Below the pieces are notes generated by a model, which saw only the letters and a program-made list of their open reading frames with translations, did not search any database and had not been told where the DNA came from. This document shows, piece by piece, positions 18,713 to 27,663 of a stretch of DNA of 64,000 nt. Made by a program: the position numbers and the translations under genes. Source of the DNA: Vicinamibacterales bacterium. Lineage in GTDB: Bacteria > Acidobacteriota > Vicinamibacteria > Vicinamibacterales > UBA2999. Within the stretch, counting starts at the first letter, position 1. The number at the start of each line of letters is the position of its first letter. Location of the stretch: contig JAUXWO010000113.1 of NCBI GenBank assembly GCA_030680175.1, positions 21,775-85,774 of the forward strand, in the 5' to 3' direction.

Positions 18713-18787
18713 GGGGTCAGCGCGCGGGGTCAGGACCCGGCGGGGTGCGGAGCGGCGGCCTCATCAACGTCGCGGCGCGGCGACCGC

Positions 18788-18961
18788 CTACAGCGGCAGC
18801 GGGTACATCAGCCAGCCGAGCACCAGACCGGCGAACACGAAGCCCGCGAACATCCGGGCGCCGAGCCCGGCCTGCTCGCGCGGCGTCTCGCGCATGAGCA
18901 CCGCGAAGACGAGCGAGACGAAGAACGCGAACAGCACGAGGAGCAGCAGGTGGCTGGTCAT
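18788..18961 (-). CDS. 57-residue two-helix membrane protein
   Basis: A short frame with ATG at 18961 and TAG at 18788. It encodes MTSHLLLLVLFAFFVSLVFA, then a charged turn VLMRETPREQAGLG, then a second hydrophobic segment MFAGFVFAGLVLGWLMYPLPL. The pattern of helix, charged loop, helix and a clean fit between the DUF6677 stop (18968) and the VanZ-like gene argue for a real gene. No family was recognised. It may be an accessory subunit of the neighbouring small membrane proteins. Confidence 0.7.
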   Translation of the reverse strand: MTSHLLLLVLFAFFVSLVFAVLMRETPREQAGLGARMFAGFVFAGLVLGWLMYPLPL

Positions 18962-18967
18962 CGCGTC

Positions 18968-19360
18968 CTACTTGCGGCCCAGCGCGACATCGTAGGCATC
19001 GAGCACGACGAGCATGTTCAGCAGGCCGGCCACGATGAGGAACGCATTGCCGTACTCGTAGGACGGGGCGGTCACGACGCCCCGGCCAAGCCCCATCGCG
19101 GAGGCCAGCAGGTACGGCACACCCGACCCCAGGTTCGCAAACGCCGCGAGGCCCACGAGCGGTTCTGCGAGGACGAACGGGAAGAGCCGGCCGTCTAGCC
19201 AGAGGCCCATCGCGAACATCAGCGGCAGCGCGATCAGGAAGACCACGCCCTTCTGGGTCCGGCCCTGCAGCAGGTGTCCGGCTCCGGGGATGAGCCACGC
19301 GGCGGCGGAGATGAGATGGGGATTCGCGCCCTGGGCACGACTCGAGGCGGTCGCTTGCAC
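18968..19360 (-). CDS. DUF6677-like membrane protein
   Basis: A 130-residue protein. A soluble start is followed by HLISAAAWLIPGAGHLLQGR, the short PGAGH(L/F)xxGR motif common to small membrane proteins of this type, and then by three or four hydrophobic segments that end in NMLVVLDAYDVALGRK. The start is GTG at 19360. It belongs to a run of four small membrane protein genes. I assign DUF6677 from the motif pattern only, and the function is unknown. Confidence 0.75.
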   Translation of the reverse strand: MQATASSRAQGANPHLISAAAWLIPGAGHLLQGRTQKGVVFLIALPLMFAMGLWLDGRLFPFVLAEPLVGLAAFANLGSGVPYLLASAMGLGRGVVTAPSYEYGNAFLIVAGLLNMLVVLDAYDVALGRK

Positions 19361-19370
19361 GGTCTGTAGT

Positions 19371-19853
19371 CTACCTCAGCTCACCTGAGACGACGGCCGT
19401 GACGATGGCGCCGCCGATGAACCCGAGCGGCAGCGCGGCAATCGCGCGGGTGATGTTGCCGGGATCCCAGACCCCGACGAGGGCCGTGGTCCACGTGACG
19501 GCGGTCGGGAGCGCGACGATGGCCAGCACGGCGAGGGGCGTTCGCACGAGCCGCGTCCCGGCCGCCGTTCCCCGTGCCCGCCACCAGGCGAGCATCCCGA
19601 GCGCCAGTCCGGCATAGAGGCCGGCGCAGCGGGCGCAGACCGGCATGCGGACGCCGTTGAGGTGGAGCGACCGGGGGGGGCCCTGATGGCAGACGAGCGC
19701 CCCAATGCCGTACACCGTGACGGCCACCACCGCGGCTGGGGCCCGATCGGTGTGCCGGCTGAGCCCCGGTCCGGCGCCGAGCAAGGCGAGCCAGATCAGC
19801 GCGGCCAGTGTAAGGGCGACGGCCATGGCCTCCCGACGTAATGGACGTTTCAC
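19371..19853 (-). CDS. DUF2085-family membrane protein
   Basis: A 160-residue membrane protein with the DUF2085 cysteine signature: ALVCHQGPPRSLHLNGVRMP, then VCARCAGLYAGLALG. The conserved CHQ and CARC cysteines could bind a metal or form disulfides. About four hydrophobic segments are visible. The assigned start is GTG at 19853. An ATG ten codons in (MAVALTLAALIWLALLG) with GGGAGG two bases before it is a plausible alternative. It is the first gene of the minus-strand run that ends with lolD. Confidence 0.8.
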   Translation of the reverse strand: MKRPLRREAMAVALTLAALIWLALLGAGPGLSRHTDRAPAAVVAVTVYGIGALVCHQGPPRSLHLNGVRMPVCARCAGLYAGLALGMLAWWRARGTAAGTRLVRTPLAVLAIVALPTAVTWTTALVGVWDPGNITRAIAALPLGFIGGAIVTAVVSGELR

Positions 19854-19863
19854 CCCCCCAGTA

Positions 19864-19910
19864 TGGGGTCAGATCTTGATCGTTGCGCTCAGAATCAAGA
19901 TCTGACCCCA
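19864..19910. repeat. Perfect 17-bp inverted repeat TGGGGTCAGATCTTGAT
   Basis: The left arm 19864-19880 is TGGGGTCAGATCTTGAT. The right arm 19894-19910 is its exact reverse complement, with a 13-base loop. It lies in the divergent gap between the DUF2085 gene and tetR. It looks like a REP or MITE remnant. The arms are too long and GC-poor for a typical terminator here. Confidence 0.65.
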
Positions 19911-19991
19911 GGGCAAGTGCCTATTTCACATGTGTTTAGACATCTGGATACAAATCGCGGAACCGTGACGGCTGTCAGTCCGTCAAACGGC

Positions 19992-20014
19992 TATAGTTTA
20001 TTGAACAGTGTTCA
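19992..20014 (+). promoter_or_regulatory. Predicted tetR -10 box and TetR operator palindrome
   Basis: TATAGT (19992-19997) could be the -10 box. It is followed by the 13-base palindrome TGAACAGTGTTCA (20002-20014), two TGAACA half-sites around a central G. The palindrome lies 34 bases before the tetR ATG, over the expected transcription start, as expected for autorepression of the tetR-efflux operon. No convincing -35 box was found. Confidence 0.6.
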
Positions 20015-20047
20015 GCGGGGCCGTCGAGCGCGCTGCCGCAAGGTGCC

Positions 20048-20752
20048 ATGGGAATCAAGGAACGCCAGGATCGCGACCGGCAGGCCGTGCGCGACTCCAT
20101 CCTGGACGCCGCACGCGAGCTCTTCCTCGCCGACGGCTATCGCCACGTCTCGATCCGCAAGATCGCCGAGCGCATCGAATACAGCCCGGCCGCCCTCTAC
20201 AGCTACTTCCCGAGCAAGGACGACATCTTCTACGCCCTCGCCGAGGAAGGCTTCCGCCGCCTCGACCAGCATGTGCGCGCCGCCGCCGGCCGCCCCGACC
20301 CGCTCGATGAGGTGCGCGCCTGCTGGTGGGCCTACTACCGGTTCTCCAAGGAGCATCGCGAGTTCTTCGAGCTGATGTTCGTGGACCGCTCGGTGCCGCA
20401 GATCACCGAGCAGTGGACCGGCCTCGCCTTCGTCCACCAGATGCTGCAGCACGCCTCGTCGCGCATCCAGCGCTGCATCGACGACGGGATCTTCCCGTCC
20501 GGGACCAACGCCGAAGTCGTCATGCACGTGCTCTGGGCCGCGCTCACGGGCCCGGCCGTGATCGGCAGCGGCTGCCGCCTGGCACCCGGAGAAGACCCGG
20601 ATGCCCTCGCGCGCGATGTCCTCGAGGTCACGCTCGCGGGCGTGCGCGCCGGCGTGGCCACGACCTTTGCCCCGTGTACCCCTCCCGCGCCTCTCTCGCC
20701 TGTCGCCCCGGTTTCCGAAGCCTCCGCTGGAGTTCGACGTCATGATGCGTAA
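20048..20752 (+). CDS. TetR/AcrR-family transcriptional regulator
   Basis: A 234-residue repressor. The N-terminal TetR DNA-binding domain is clear: SILDAARELFLADGYRHVSI, then RKIAERIEYSPAALYSYFPS with the recognition helix, then KDDIFYAL. The ligand-binding half is helical, and the C-terminal 30 residues are Pro/Ala-rich. It is the first gene of an efflux operon and its end overlaps the adaptor gene by 11 bases, so it most likely senses a toxic compound and represses its own operon through the palindrome at 20002. Confidence 0.92.
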   Translation: MGIKERQDRDRQAVRDSILDAARELFLADGYRHVSIRKIAERIEYSPAALYSYFPSKDDIFYALAEEGFRRLDQHVRAAAGRPDPLDEVRACWWAYYRFSKEHREFFELMFVDRSVPQITEQWTGLAFVHQMLQHASSRIQRCIDDGIFPSGTNAEVVMHVLWAALTGPAVIGSGCRLAPGEDPDALARDVLEVTLAGVRAGVATTFAPCTPPAPLSPVAPVSEASAGVRRHDA

Positions 20753-21878
20753 GCTCGTCCTCGTCCCCACCCTCGTCCTCGCCACCGCGCTCGTTGCAGC
20801 CGGCTGCCGCAGCGAGACCCCGACCGCGGCCGCCGAACCGGACGGCCCGGCACCGGCGCTCGACGTCGCCGCCGTGCGCGCCACGCCGGGCACCATCGAA
20901 GCGGCCATTGAACTGTCGGGCACGCTCGCCCCGCGCGCCCGCGTCGGCGTGAAGCCGCGCATGCCCGGCACGCTCGACTCGGTCCTGGTCGACCTCGGTG
21001 ATCACGTGCGCCTCGGCCAGGTCATCGCCACGATCGACCGGCGCCAGATCGACGCGGAGGTCGATGCCGCCGGCGCCAGCGTGCAGGTCGCGCAGGCGGG
21101 CCTCGCCAGCGCCGAGGCCGCGCTGGCCAACGCCGAAACCGAACAGGCACGCGCCTCGTCGCTGTTCGAGAGCGGCGCGCTCCCCCGCCAGCGCCTCGAG
21201 ACCGCCGACACCGGACTGCGCGCCGCCGTGGCCCAGCGCGATCTCGCGCGCGCGTCGGTCGCACAGGCCGAGGCCGCCGCGCGGCGCGCCCGCGAGATGC
21301 AGAAGAACGCGACCCTCACGTCCCCGGTGGCCGGCCACATCGTCGCCCGCCACTACGATGCGGGCGCCATGCCAGGCGATCTGCCCGTCGTCGTCGTCGC
21401 GGACATGCGCGAGATGAAGCTCGAGGTCGGCGTCTCCGAGCTCGAGGCCGGACGGCTCCGCCTGGGGCTGCCTGCCGTCGTCACCGTTCAGGCGCGGCCC
21501 GGCGAGACGTTCACCGGACGCCTGGCCGCCATCGCGCCCGAAGTGGACGAGCGCAACCGCCACTTCCGGATCGAAGTGCGTGTCGACAACCCCGACCAGA
21601 CGCTCCTGTCCGGGATGTACGCCACGGTGCGCGTCGTGCTCGACACGGCCCACGAGGTCCTGACGCTCCCCCGCGAGGCCGTCGCCACGCGCGAGGGGCA
21701 GTCCGTCGCCATGCGAATCACCGGCAGCGACGTCGCACCGACGCCCGTCGAAACCGGCCTTGCCGACGGACGCCGCGTGCAGATTCTCTCGGGCCTTGCC
21801 GCCGGAGATGTGGTGCTCGCCGATGCGCGCCGCCAGCTTCCCGCCGGCGCCCGTGTGAACCCCATCGTCACGCCGTAA
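20742..21878 (+). CDS. RND efflux periplasmic adaptor lipoprotein
   Basis: A 378-residue membrane fusion protein. The signal peptide ends in lipobox LVAAGC (cysteine near residue 22), so it is anchored to the inner membrane. The lipoyl half-motifs are KPRMPGTLDSVLVDLGDHVR and NATLTSPVAGHIVARHYDAG. Between them is an Ala/Glu-rich alpha-hairpin (about residues 105-190), followed by beta-barrel and membrane-proximal domains. The ATG at 20742 follows GGAG by nine bases, inside the end of tetR. It should connect the RND pump with the TolC-like channel, both encoded by the next gene. Confidence 0.93.
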   Translation: MMRKLVLVPTLVLATALVAAGCRSETPTAAAEPDGPAPALDVAAVRATPGTIEAAIELSGTLAPRARVGVKPRMPGTLDSVLVDLGDHVRLGQVIATIDRRQIDAEVDAAGASVQVAQAGLASAEAALANAETEQARASSLFESGALPRQRLETADTGLRAAVAQRDLARASVAQAEAAARRAREMQKNATLTSPVAGHIVARHYDAGAMPGDLPVVVVADMREMKLEVGVSELEAGRLRLGLPAVVTVQARPGETFTGRLAAIAPEVDERNRHFRIEVRVDNPDQTLLSGMYATVRVVLDTAHEVLTLPREAVATREGQSVAMRITGSDVAPTPVETGLADGRRVQILSGLAAGDVVLADARRQLPAGARVNPIVTP

Positions 21879-22020
21879 GTGCGCCGTTCGCTCTTCGCCG
21901 TTCGCTCTTCGCCCTTCGCGATTCGCTCTTCGCTGAGACGGCCGAGCTGAGCGAGACGGGCGACGAGAGACTGGCGAATAGCAACAGCGAATAGCGAATA
22001 GCGAACAGCGAATAGCGATC
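21879..22020. repeat. TTCGC/GCGAA repeat array forming a long hairpin before the pump gene
   Basis: The first half (21885-21938) is built from units such as TTCGCTCTTCGC. The second (21973-22018) is built from GCGAATA and GCGAACA units, so the two halves can pair. The final units read AGCGAATAGCGAACAGCG directly before the ATG at 22021, in place of a standard ribosome binding site. It separates adaptor and pump within the operon. Confidence 0.8.
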
Positions 22021-25000
22021 ATGTGGATTTCCAACACCTCCATTCAGCGCCCGGTCTTCGCGACGATGGTCATCATGAGCTTCATGGTGCTCGGCATCGT
22101 CTCGATGGGACGCCTGGGCATCGACCTGTTCCCCGAGGTCAACTTCCCGTTCGTCAACGTCACCGTCGTCTACCCGGGCGCGGCGCCTGAAGAGGTCGAG
22201 ACGCTGGTGACGCGGCCGATCGAGGACGCGGTCGCCGGCATTGCCGGGGTGAAGCGCGTGATCTCGACGTCGACCGAAGGCGTCTCGCGCGTCGGGATCG
22301 AACTGCGCCTCGAGGTGGACGCGCAGGCGGCCACCGCCGAGGTGCGCGAGAAGGTGGCCGCCGTCCGCGGACGGCTCCCCCGCGAAATCGAGGATCCGAC
22401 CATCGCGCGGTTCGACGTGGCGGCGCTGCCGATCATGATCTACGCCGTGGGCTCGACGCAGCCGTCGGACGTGACGCGGCGGCAGATCGAGGACGACCTG
22501 AAGCCGCTGATTGAGCAGATCGACGGCGTGGCGGCGATCGAGGTGAACGGCGGCCAGGTCCGCGAGATCCAGGTGGATCTCGACCCGCGCCGGCTCGAGG
22601 CCCTCCAACTCCCCCTGGCCACGGTGGCCCAGGCGCTGGCCGCCTCGAACCTCGACGTCCCCGGCGGCCAGGTCAAGCGCGACGGCCGCAGCATCGCGCT
22701 GCGGACGAAGGGCGAGTTCCAGTCGGTCGACGAGATCGAGTCCCTCATCCTGCGCTCGACGGGCGGGTCCCCCGTGCGGCTGCGCGACGTGGGCCGGGTC
22801 GTGGACGGCTTCGAGGATCAGACCTCGACGACGCGGCTCGACGGCGCGGACGCGGTGTCGTTTTCGGTGCGCAAGCAGTCGGGGTCGAACACGGCGGCCA
22901 TCGCGGACAGCGTAGAGGCGGCCCTCCTGCGTTTGGCGCCGGACTTCCCGCAGCTCGACATCCGCCCCGTGCACAACGACGCGGACTTCATCAAGGAGAA
23001 CGTCCGCGAGGTCCGCAACCACATCCTCTTCGGCGGCGTGATGGCGGTCCTCATCGTCTTCGTCTTCATGCGCGACTGGCGCTCGACGCTCATCACGTCG
23101 CTCGCCCTACCCACGTCGGTGGTAGCCACGTTCTTCTTCATGTACATCGCGGGCTTCACCTTCAACATGATGACGTTGATGGCGCTCTCGCTCGTCATCG
23201 GCATCCTGATTGACGATGCGGTGGTGGTGCGGGAGAACATCTACCGCCACATGGAGATGGGCAAGGACCCGGTGACGGCCGCGCGGGACGGCACATCGGA
23301 GATCGGCCTCGCCGTGATGGCCACGACCTTCACCATCCTCGCGGTGTTCCTCCCCGTCGGATTCATGACGGGGATCGTCGGCCAGTTCTTCAAGTCGTTC
23401 GCGCTGACGATCGCCTTCGCCGTCGCGATGTCGCTGCTCGTGGCGTTCACGCTCGACCCGATGCTGTCGTCGCGCTTCGTCCGGTTCATCCCGCACGAGG
23501 AGCGGATCCGGACGCGCACGGGCCGGATGCTCGAGCGCTGGGGCGATTTCTACGACGGGATCGACCGCAAGTACCACGCCGTGCTGGGGTGGGCGCTCGC
23601 CCGCCCGTGGACGATCCTCGGCGTCGCCACGGCCGTGTTCCTCTCGAGCCTCTCCACGCTCGCGATCATGGGCACCGAGTTCACGCCCGCCGAGGATCGC
23701 GGCCAGTACGAAGTGCTGGTCGAGATGCCGCCCGGCACGTCGTTCGAGCAGAGCGTGACGCAGATGGCGGAAGTCGAGCGGCAGATCCAGGGCATTCCCG
23801 AAGTCCGGCAGCTCTTCTCGACCGTCGGCGTCAACGGCGACCCGCTGCAGGGCCGCGTCCAGGTCAAGACCATCCACAAGCTCGAGCGCGAGCGCGGGCT
23901 GCTCGCGATCAAGGACGACACGCGGAAGCGGCTGGCCACGCTGCCGCTCGTGAAGACCACGGTGGCGGATCCGGAGTTCATGCAGGGCGCGCCGAACGAG
24001 GCCCCGATCAACGTATTCGTCCGCGGGAGCGACATGGACACGCTCCAGCGGCTCAGCGACGAGATCGTGACCAAGGTGCAGCGTATCCCCGGCACGGTCG
24101 ACGTGAACAGCTCGCTCGAGAGCGGCCAGCCCGAGATGGTGGCGCGCGTCAACCGCGCCCTGGCGGCGGACCTCGGCTTCGACGTCGGCACCATCGCGCT
24201 GCAGCTGCGCAGCATGGTCGAAGGCGTCGTGCCGACGAAGCTCCGCGAGGGGGACAAGGAGTACGACATCCGCGTGCGGCTCGCGCCCGAGTTCCGGAAC
24301 GACTTCGATGTCCTCGCGCGCGCGCCGCTCTACTCGCCGACCGGCGCGCTGGTGCGCACCAGCGAGGTGGTCACCCTCGAGCCCGACCTCGGGCCGACCA
24401 ACATCGAGCGCGAGGGGCGCCGCCGGCAGGCCAAGATCGGGATCGAGCTGGACGGGCGGCCGCTCGGCGACGTCACGAACGACGTGGCCGCGGTGATGGC
24501 CACCATCGACATGCCCCCCAACGTGGAGTGGGGCTTCGCCGGCGATGTCGAGCTGATGCAGGAGTCGGCGGCGGCGATGGGTTTGGCGATCATCCTCGCG
24601 ATCGCGTTCATCTACATCGTGCTGGCGTCGCAGTTCGAGTCGTTCACCGAGCCGTTCATCATCATGCTCGCCCTGCCGCTCGCCGTCGTCGGGGCGCTGC
24701 TCGGGCTCCTCCTGACGGGCAACAACCTCGGCATGCCGGCCATGATCGGCATCGTCATGCTCATGGGGCTGGTGACGAAGAACGCCATCCTGCTCGTGGA
24801 CATGACGAACCAGTACGTCCGCGAGGGGCACTCCGTCCCGGAGGCGCTGCTGCGCGCCGGTCCGGTCCGGCTGCGGCCCATCCTGATGACGACGATGGCG
24901 ATGATCCTCGGCATGCTGCCTTCGGCCATGGGCCGGGGCGATGGGTCCGAGTTCCGCTCGCCGATCTCGATCGCCACCATCGGCGGGCTGATCACCTCCA

Positions 25001-26502
25001 CGCTGCTCACGCTGGTCGTGATCCCCGTGTCGTACCTGCTGCTGTCGCGCTTCCTGGCGCGCCTCAAGGCGTGGCGCGCGTCGCCGGATGCGCGGCTGCA
25101 CCCCGCCGTCCGCATCGCGGGGCTGCTGATCCTCGTCGGTCTCGTGGGCTGGTTCGCGACGGCCGCCTCGGCGTTCGGGCAGACGGTGGCCCCCTCGTCG
25201 CTCACGCGGGGGGCCGCTCCGGGCCTCGCGGCCCTCGGGGCCGCCGGCCAGGACGCGCCCCTGGTGCTGACGTTCGACGATGCGCTGGCACGTGCGATGA
25301 CGAGCAACCAGGCCCTCAAGGTCACCGAGGAGGAGGTGCGCGTCGGACAGGCGCGGGTCTCCGAGGCGCGCACGGCCTTCCTGCCGAGCGTGGACCTCAC
25401 CTTCCTGTACACCCCGACGCAGCGCTTTCCGTTGATCCAGATTCCCGCGGGCGTCTTCGGTCCGGAGCCGCAGACGTTCGAGGCGGGGTTCACCCGCGAG
25501 CACCTGATGCAGCTGGACGTCAGCCAGCCCCTCTACACGGGCGGGCGGATCGCCAGCGCGTACGGCATCCAGGCGGCGGCGTTCGACGCCTCACGGCTGG
25601 GGCTGGCGCGCACGCGGCAGGCGCTCCACCTGCAGGTGGTGCAGACCTTCTACGCCGTGCTGATGCACGAACAGGGACAACGGGTCGCGGCGGAGGCGAT
25701 CACGCTTGCCGAACGCCAGCTCGAGCTCGCGCGGGTCCGCTTCGACGCGGGCTCCGTCGCGCGGCTCGACGTGCTCCGGGCGGAGGTGGACCTGGCCAAC
25801 GCGCGCGCGCGGCGGATCCAGGCCCGCGCCGCGGTCGAGACCGCGCATCAGGCCCTCCGTTCGCTGCTGGCGCTGCCGCAGTCGCAGCCGATCCAGTTGA
25901 GCGGCACCCTCGACGAGCCTCTGGCGCCCTTGACCCGCGAGGCGCTCACCGCGGCATTGCCGGCCCGCCCCGACCTCCGCGCCTTCGGGGCGCAGCGCGA
26001 GATGGCCGACCACGCCGTCTCGCTGGCCAACGCGCAGTGGAAGCCCAGCCTGGCACTGACGGGGAACCTCATGTATCAGGATGACGGCCTGTCGAACCTC
26101 TGGACGTCGAACAACCAGAGCTACACGCTCGGCGTGGCCCTCCGCGTGCCGCTCTTCGCGGCCCCCAGAGCCGCGGCGCAGCGGACGGTGGCGCTGGCCC
26201 AGCGGCGTCAGGCCGGCCACGGCCTCGAGGCCGCGCTCGACGCCGGGCACCTGGAGATCGCCTCGGCGTGGACCGATCTGGAGGCGCTGGCCGAAGTGGT
26301 CGTGATGCAGGAGAAGGCGCTGGAGCTGGCGCGCGAGAGCGTCTCGATTGCGCAGGTCTCCTACGAGAACGGCGTCATCACGTCGGCGGAGCTCACCGAC
26401 GCCCAGGTCGCGCTCCTCCAGACCGAGTCGCTCCTCATGCAGGCCAAGTACCACCGCATCGTCGCCGCGGCCCGCGCGCGCTTTGCGGCCGGCATTGAGT
26501 AA
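22021..26502 (+). CDS. RND efflux pump fused in frame to a TolC-like outer-membrane channel
   Basis: One 1493-residue frame. Residues 1-about 1020 are a complete HAE-type RND permease: MWISNTSIQRPVFATMVIMS, two large periplasmic loops, the TM4 proton-relay aspartates in GILIDDAVVV (Asp398, Asp399) and the TM10 lysine in LVTKNAILLVD (Lys920). Residues about 1031-1051 form a hydrophobic segment RIAGLLILVGLVGWFATAAS ending in an ASA site, like a signal peptide. Residues about 1081-1493 are a complete TolC-like OMF domain: LTFDDALARAMTSNQALKV, two helix-rich repeats and a barrel strand region LYTGGRIASAYGIQ. An RND C-terminus is cytoplasmic, so the internal signal could export the channel half and be cleaved. 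Similar CusA-TolC fusions are known in Bacteroidetes. The substrate is unknown. Confidence 0.93.
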   Translation: MWISNTSIQRPVFATMVIMSFMVLGIVSMGRLGIDLFPEVNFPFVNVTVVYPGAAPEEVETLVTRPIEDAVAGIAGVKRVISTSTEGVSRVGIELRLEVDAQAATAEVREKVAAVRGRLPREIEDPTIARFDVAALPIMIYAVGSTQPSDVTRRQIEDDLKPLIEQIDGVAAIEVNGGQVREIQVDLDPRRLEALQLPLATVAQALAASNLDVPGGQVKRDGRSIALRTKGEFQSVDEIESLILRSTGGSPVRLRDVGRVVDGFEDQTSTTRLDGADAVSFSVRKQSGSNTAAIADSVEAALLRLAPDFPQLDIRPVHNDADFIKENVREVRNHILFGGVMAVLIVFVFMRDWRSTLITSLALPTSVVATFFFMYIAGFTFNMMTLMALSLVIGILIDDAVVVRENIYRHMEMGKDPVTAARDGTSEIGLAVMATTFTILAVFLPVGFMTGIVGQFFKSFALTIAFAVAMSLLVAFTLDPMLSSRFVRFIPHEERIRTRTGRMLERWGDFYDGIDRKYHAVLGWALARPWTILGVATAVFLSSLSTLAIMGTEFTPAEDRGQYEVLVEMPPGTSFEQSVTQMAEVERQIQGIPEVRQLFSTVGVNGDPLQGRVQVKTIHKLERERGLLAIKDDTRKRLATLPLVKTTVADPEFMQGAPNEAPINVFVRGSDMDTLQRLSDEIVTKVQRIPGTVDVNSSLESGQPEMVARVNRALAADLGFDVGTIALQLRSMVEGVVPTKLREGDKEYDIRVRLAPEFRNDFDVLARAPLYSPTGALVRTSEVVTLEPDLGPTNIEREGRRRQAKIGIELDGRPLGDVTNDVAAVMATIDMPPNVEWGFAGDVELMQESAAAMGLAIILAIAFIYIVLASQFESFTEPFIIMLALPLAVVGALLGLLLTGNNLGMPAMIGIVMLMGLVTKNAILLVDMTNQYVREGHSVPEALLRAGPVRLRPILMTTMAMILGMLPSAMGRGDGSEFRSPISIATIGGLITSTLLTLVVIPVSYLLLSRFLARLKAWRASPDARLHPAVRIAGLLILVGLVGWFATAASAFGQTVAPSSLTRGAAPGLAALGAAGQDAPLVLTFDDALARAMTSNQALKVTEEEVRVGQARVSEARTAFLPSVDLTFLYTPTQRFPLIQIPAGVFGPEPQTFEAGFTREHLMQLDVSQPLYTGGRIASAYGIQAAAFDASRLGLARTRQALHLQVVQTFYAVLMHEQGQRVAAEAITLAERQLELARVRFDAGSVARLDVLRAEVDLANARARRIQARAAVETAHQALRSLLALPQSQPIQLSGTLDEPLAPLTREALTAALPARPDLRAFGAQREMADHAVSLANAQWKPSLALTGNLMYQDDGLSNLWTSNNQSYTLGVALRVPLFAAPRAAAQRTVALAQRRQAGHGLEAALDAGHLEIASAWTDLEALAEVVVMQEKALELARESVSIAQVSYENGVITSAELTDAQVALLQTESLLMQAKYHRIVAAARARFAAGIE

Positions 26503-26505
26503 AAG

Positions 26506-26697
26506 ACGTACAAAACACGAAGGACACGAAGGCCACGAAGACATTCATTCGGGGAACCCAGCCGCTCCGCTGGGATCCCAAGAATGCCTTCGTGGCCTTC
26601 CCGCCTCCGCTCTCCGCAGTATCAGGCGAGCTTCGGCGAGGTCACGCCGTAGCGGCCTCCGGCCGCGGAGGCGGACGTGTTCTTCGTGTTTGTCCGT
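26506..26697. repeat. CACGAAGG-type intergenic hairpin element, copy 2
   Basis: It begins ACGTACAAAACACGAAGG (26506), continues with two more CACGAAGG-type units, and returns in inverted form as CCTTCGTGGCCTTCC (26586-26600) and CTTCGTGTTTGTCCGT (26682-26697). A small inner stem CCCAGC/GCTGGG is present. It fills the gap between the convergent pump and PfkB kinase genes, starting four bases after the pump stop codon. Confidence 0.7.
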
Positions 26698-26712
26698 GAT
26701 CTCTGGATGTCG

Positions 26713-27663
26713 TCAGCCGAGGGGGCCGAAGTGCTTTTCGTAGCGGGCGGCGAACTCGGGCCAGGTGTAGGCGTGGCTCGTGCCGCCGAGGTGTTCGAGG
26801 GCGTAGGTGGCCGCCACGCTGCCCATGCGCGCGCAGACGTCGTAGGGGCGGCCGCCCGCCATGCCCTTCATGAAGCCCCCGCGGAACGCGTCCCCGACGC
26901 CGGTGGGATCGACAATCCGGTGCGGCGTCACCGCCGGGATCTCCGTCCGTGAATCCCGGGTGTGCACGACGGACCCGTTCTCCCCGCGCGTGATCACCAG
27001 CGCTTCCGCCTCCATGAGGATCTCGGGCTCCCGCATCCCCGTCTTCTGCCCGAGCAGCTCGAACTCGTAGTCGTTGACGATGACCATCGTGGCCCCGGTG
27101 ATGCCGTCGGTCAGCTGATCGCCGGTCATGCGGGCGCACTGCTGGCCGGGATCCCAGATGTACTTGATGCCGATGGCGTTGCACTCCTCGGCGTACTGCA
27201 CCATCGCGTCGGGGTCGTTCGGCGACACGATCACCAGCCCGTTCTCCTTGAGCCCGGCCACCGTCCGGAACGACAGCTCCCCGGCGTTCGCCATGGCGCC
27301 GGTGTAGAAGGACGCGATCTGGTTGTTGTGCTCGTCCGTGCTGCAGAAGAACGACGCGGTGAACTTGTCGTCCACCACCTTCACCAGCGACGTGTCCACG
27401 CCGGCGGCTTCGAGCCACGCGCGGTAGTCGCCGAAGTCCTGCCCCGCCGTCGCCATCACGCCCGGACGCTCGCCGAGCAGCGCGAGCGTGTACGCGATGT
27501 TCGGCGCACACCCCCCGCGCCGCTTGTCCATCGAATCGACAAGGAAGCTGAGGCTTACCCGGTTCATGTGCTCCGGCAGGAAGTGCTCGGTGAACTTCCC
27601 GGGAAACGACATCAGGTAGTCAAAGGCAATGGATCCGGTGACGACGATCTTGGTGTTGGGCAT
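26713..27663 (-). CDS. PfkB-family carbohydrate/nucleoside kinase
   Basis: A 316-residue kinase. The N-terminal signature is GGCAPNIAYTLALLGERPGV, and the C-terminal ATP site and catalytic base are in HRIVDPTGVGDAFRGGFMKG (Asp of GDAF). The family phosphorylates sugars or nucleosides. Its position after mtnP suggests adenosine kinase or a related salvage step, acting on purine nucleosides from methylthioadenosine or adenosylhomocysteine metabolism. A sugar kinase cannot be excluded. The start ATG at 27663 is preceded by an AGCGAA repeat array instead of a ribosome binding site. Confidence 0.85.
   Translation of the reverse strand: MPNTKIVVTGSIAFDYLMSFPGKFTEHFLPEHMNRVSLSFLVDSMDKRRGGCAPNIAYTLALLGERPGVMATAGQDFGDYRAWLEAAGVDTSLVKVVDDKFTASFFCSTDEHNNQIASFYTGAMANAGELSFRTVAGLKENGLVIVSPNDPDAMVQYAEECNAIGIKYIWDPGQQCARMTGDQLTDGITGATMVIVNDYEFELLGQKTGMREPEILMEAEALVITRGENGSVVHTRDSRTEIPAVTPHRIVDPTGVGDAFRGGFMKGMAGGRPYDVCARMGSVAATYALEHLGGTSHAYTWPEFAARYEKHFGPLG

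Noticed and set aside
23107..25503. 798-codon minus-strand frame opposite the RND pump
   Set aside because: Its translation is Arg/Asp/His-rich shadow sequence, while the plus strand carries clear RND motifs.
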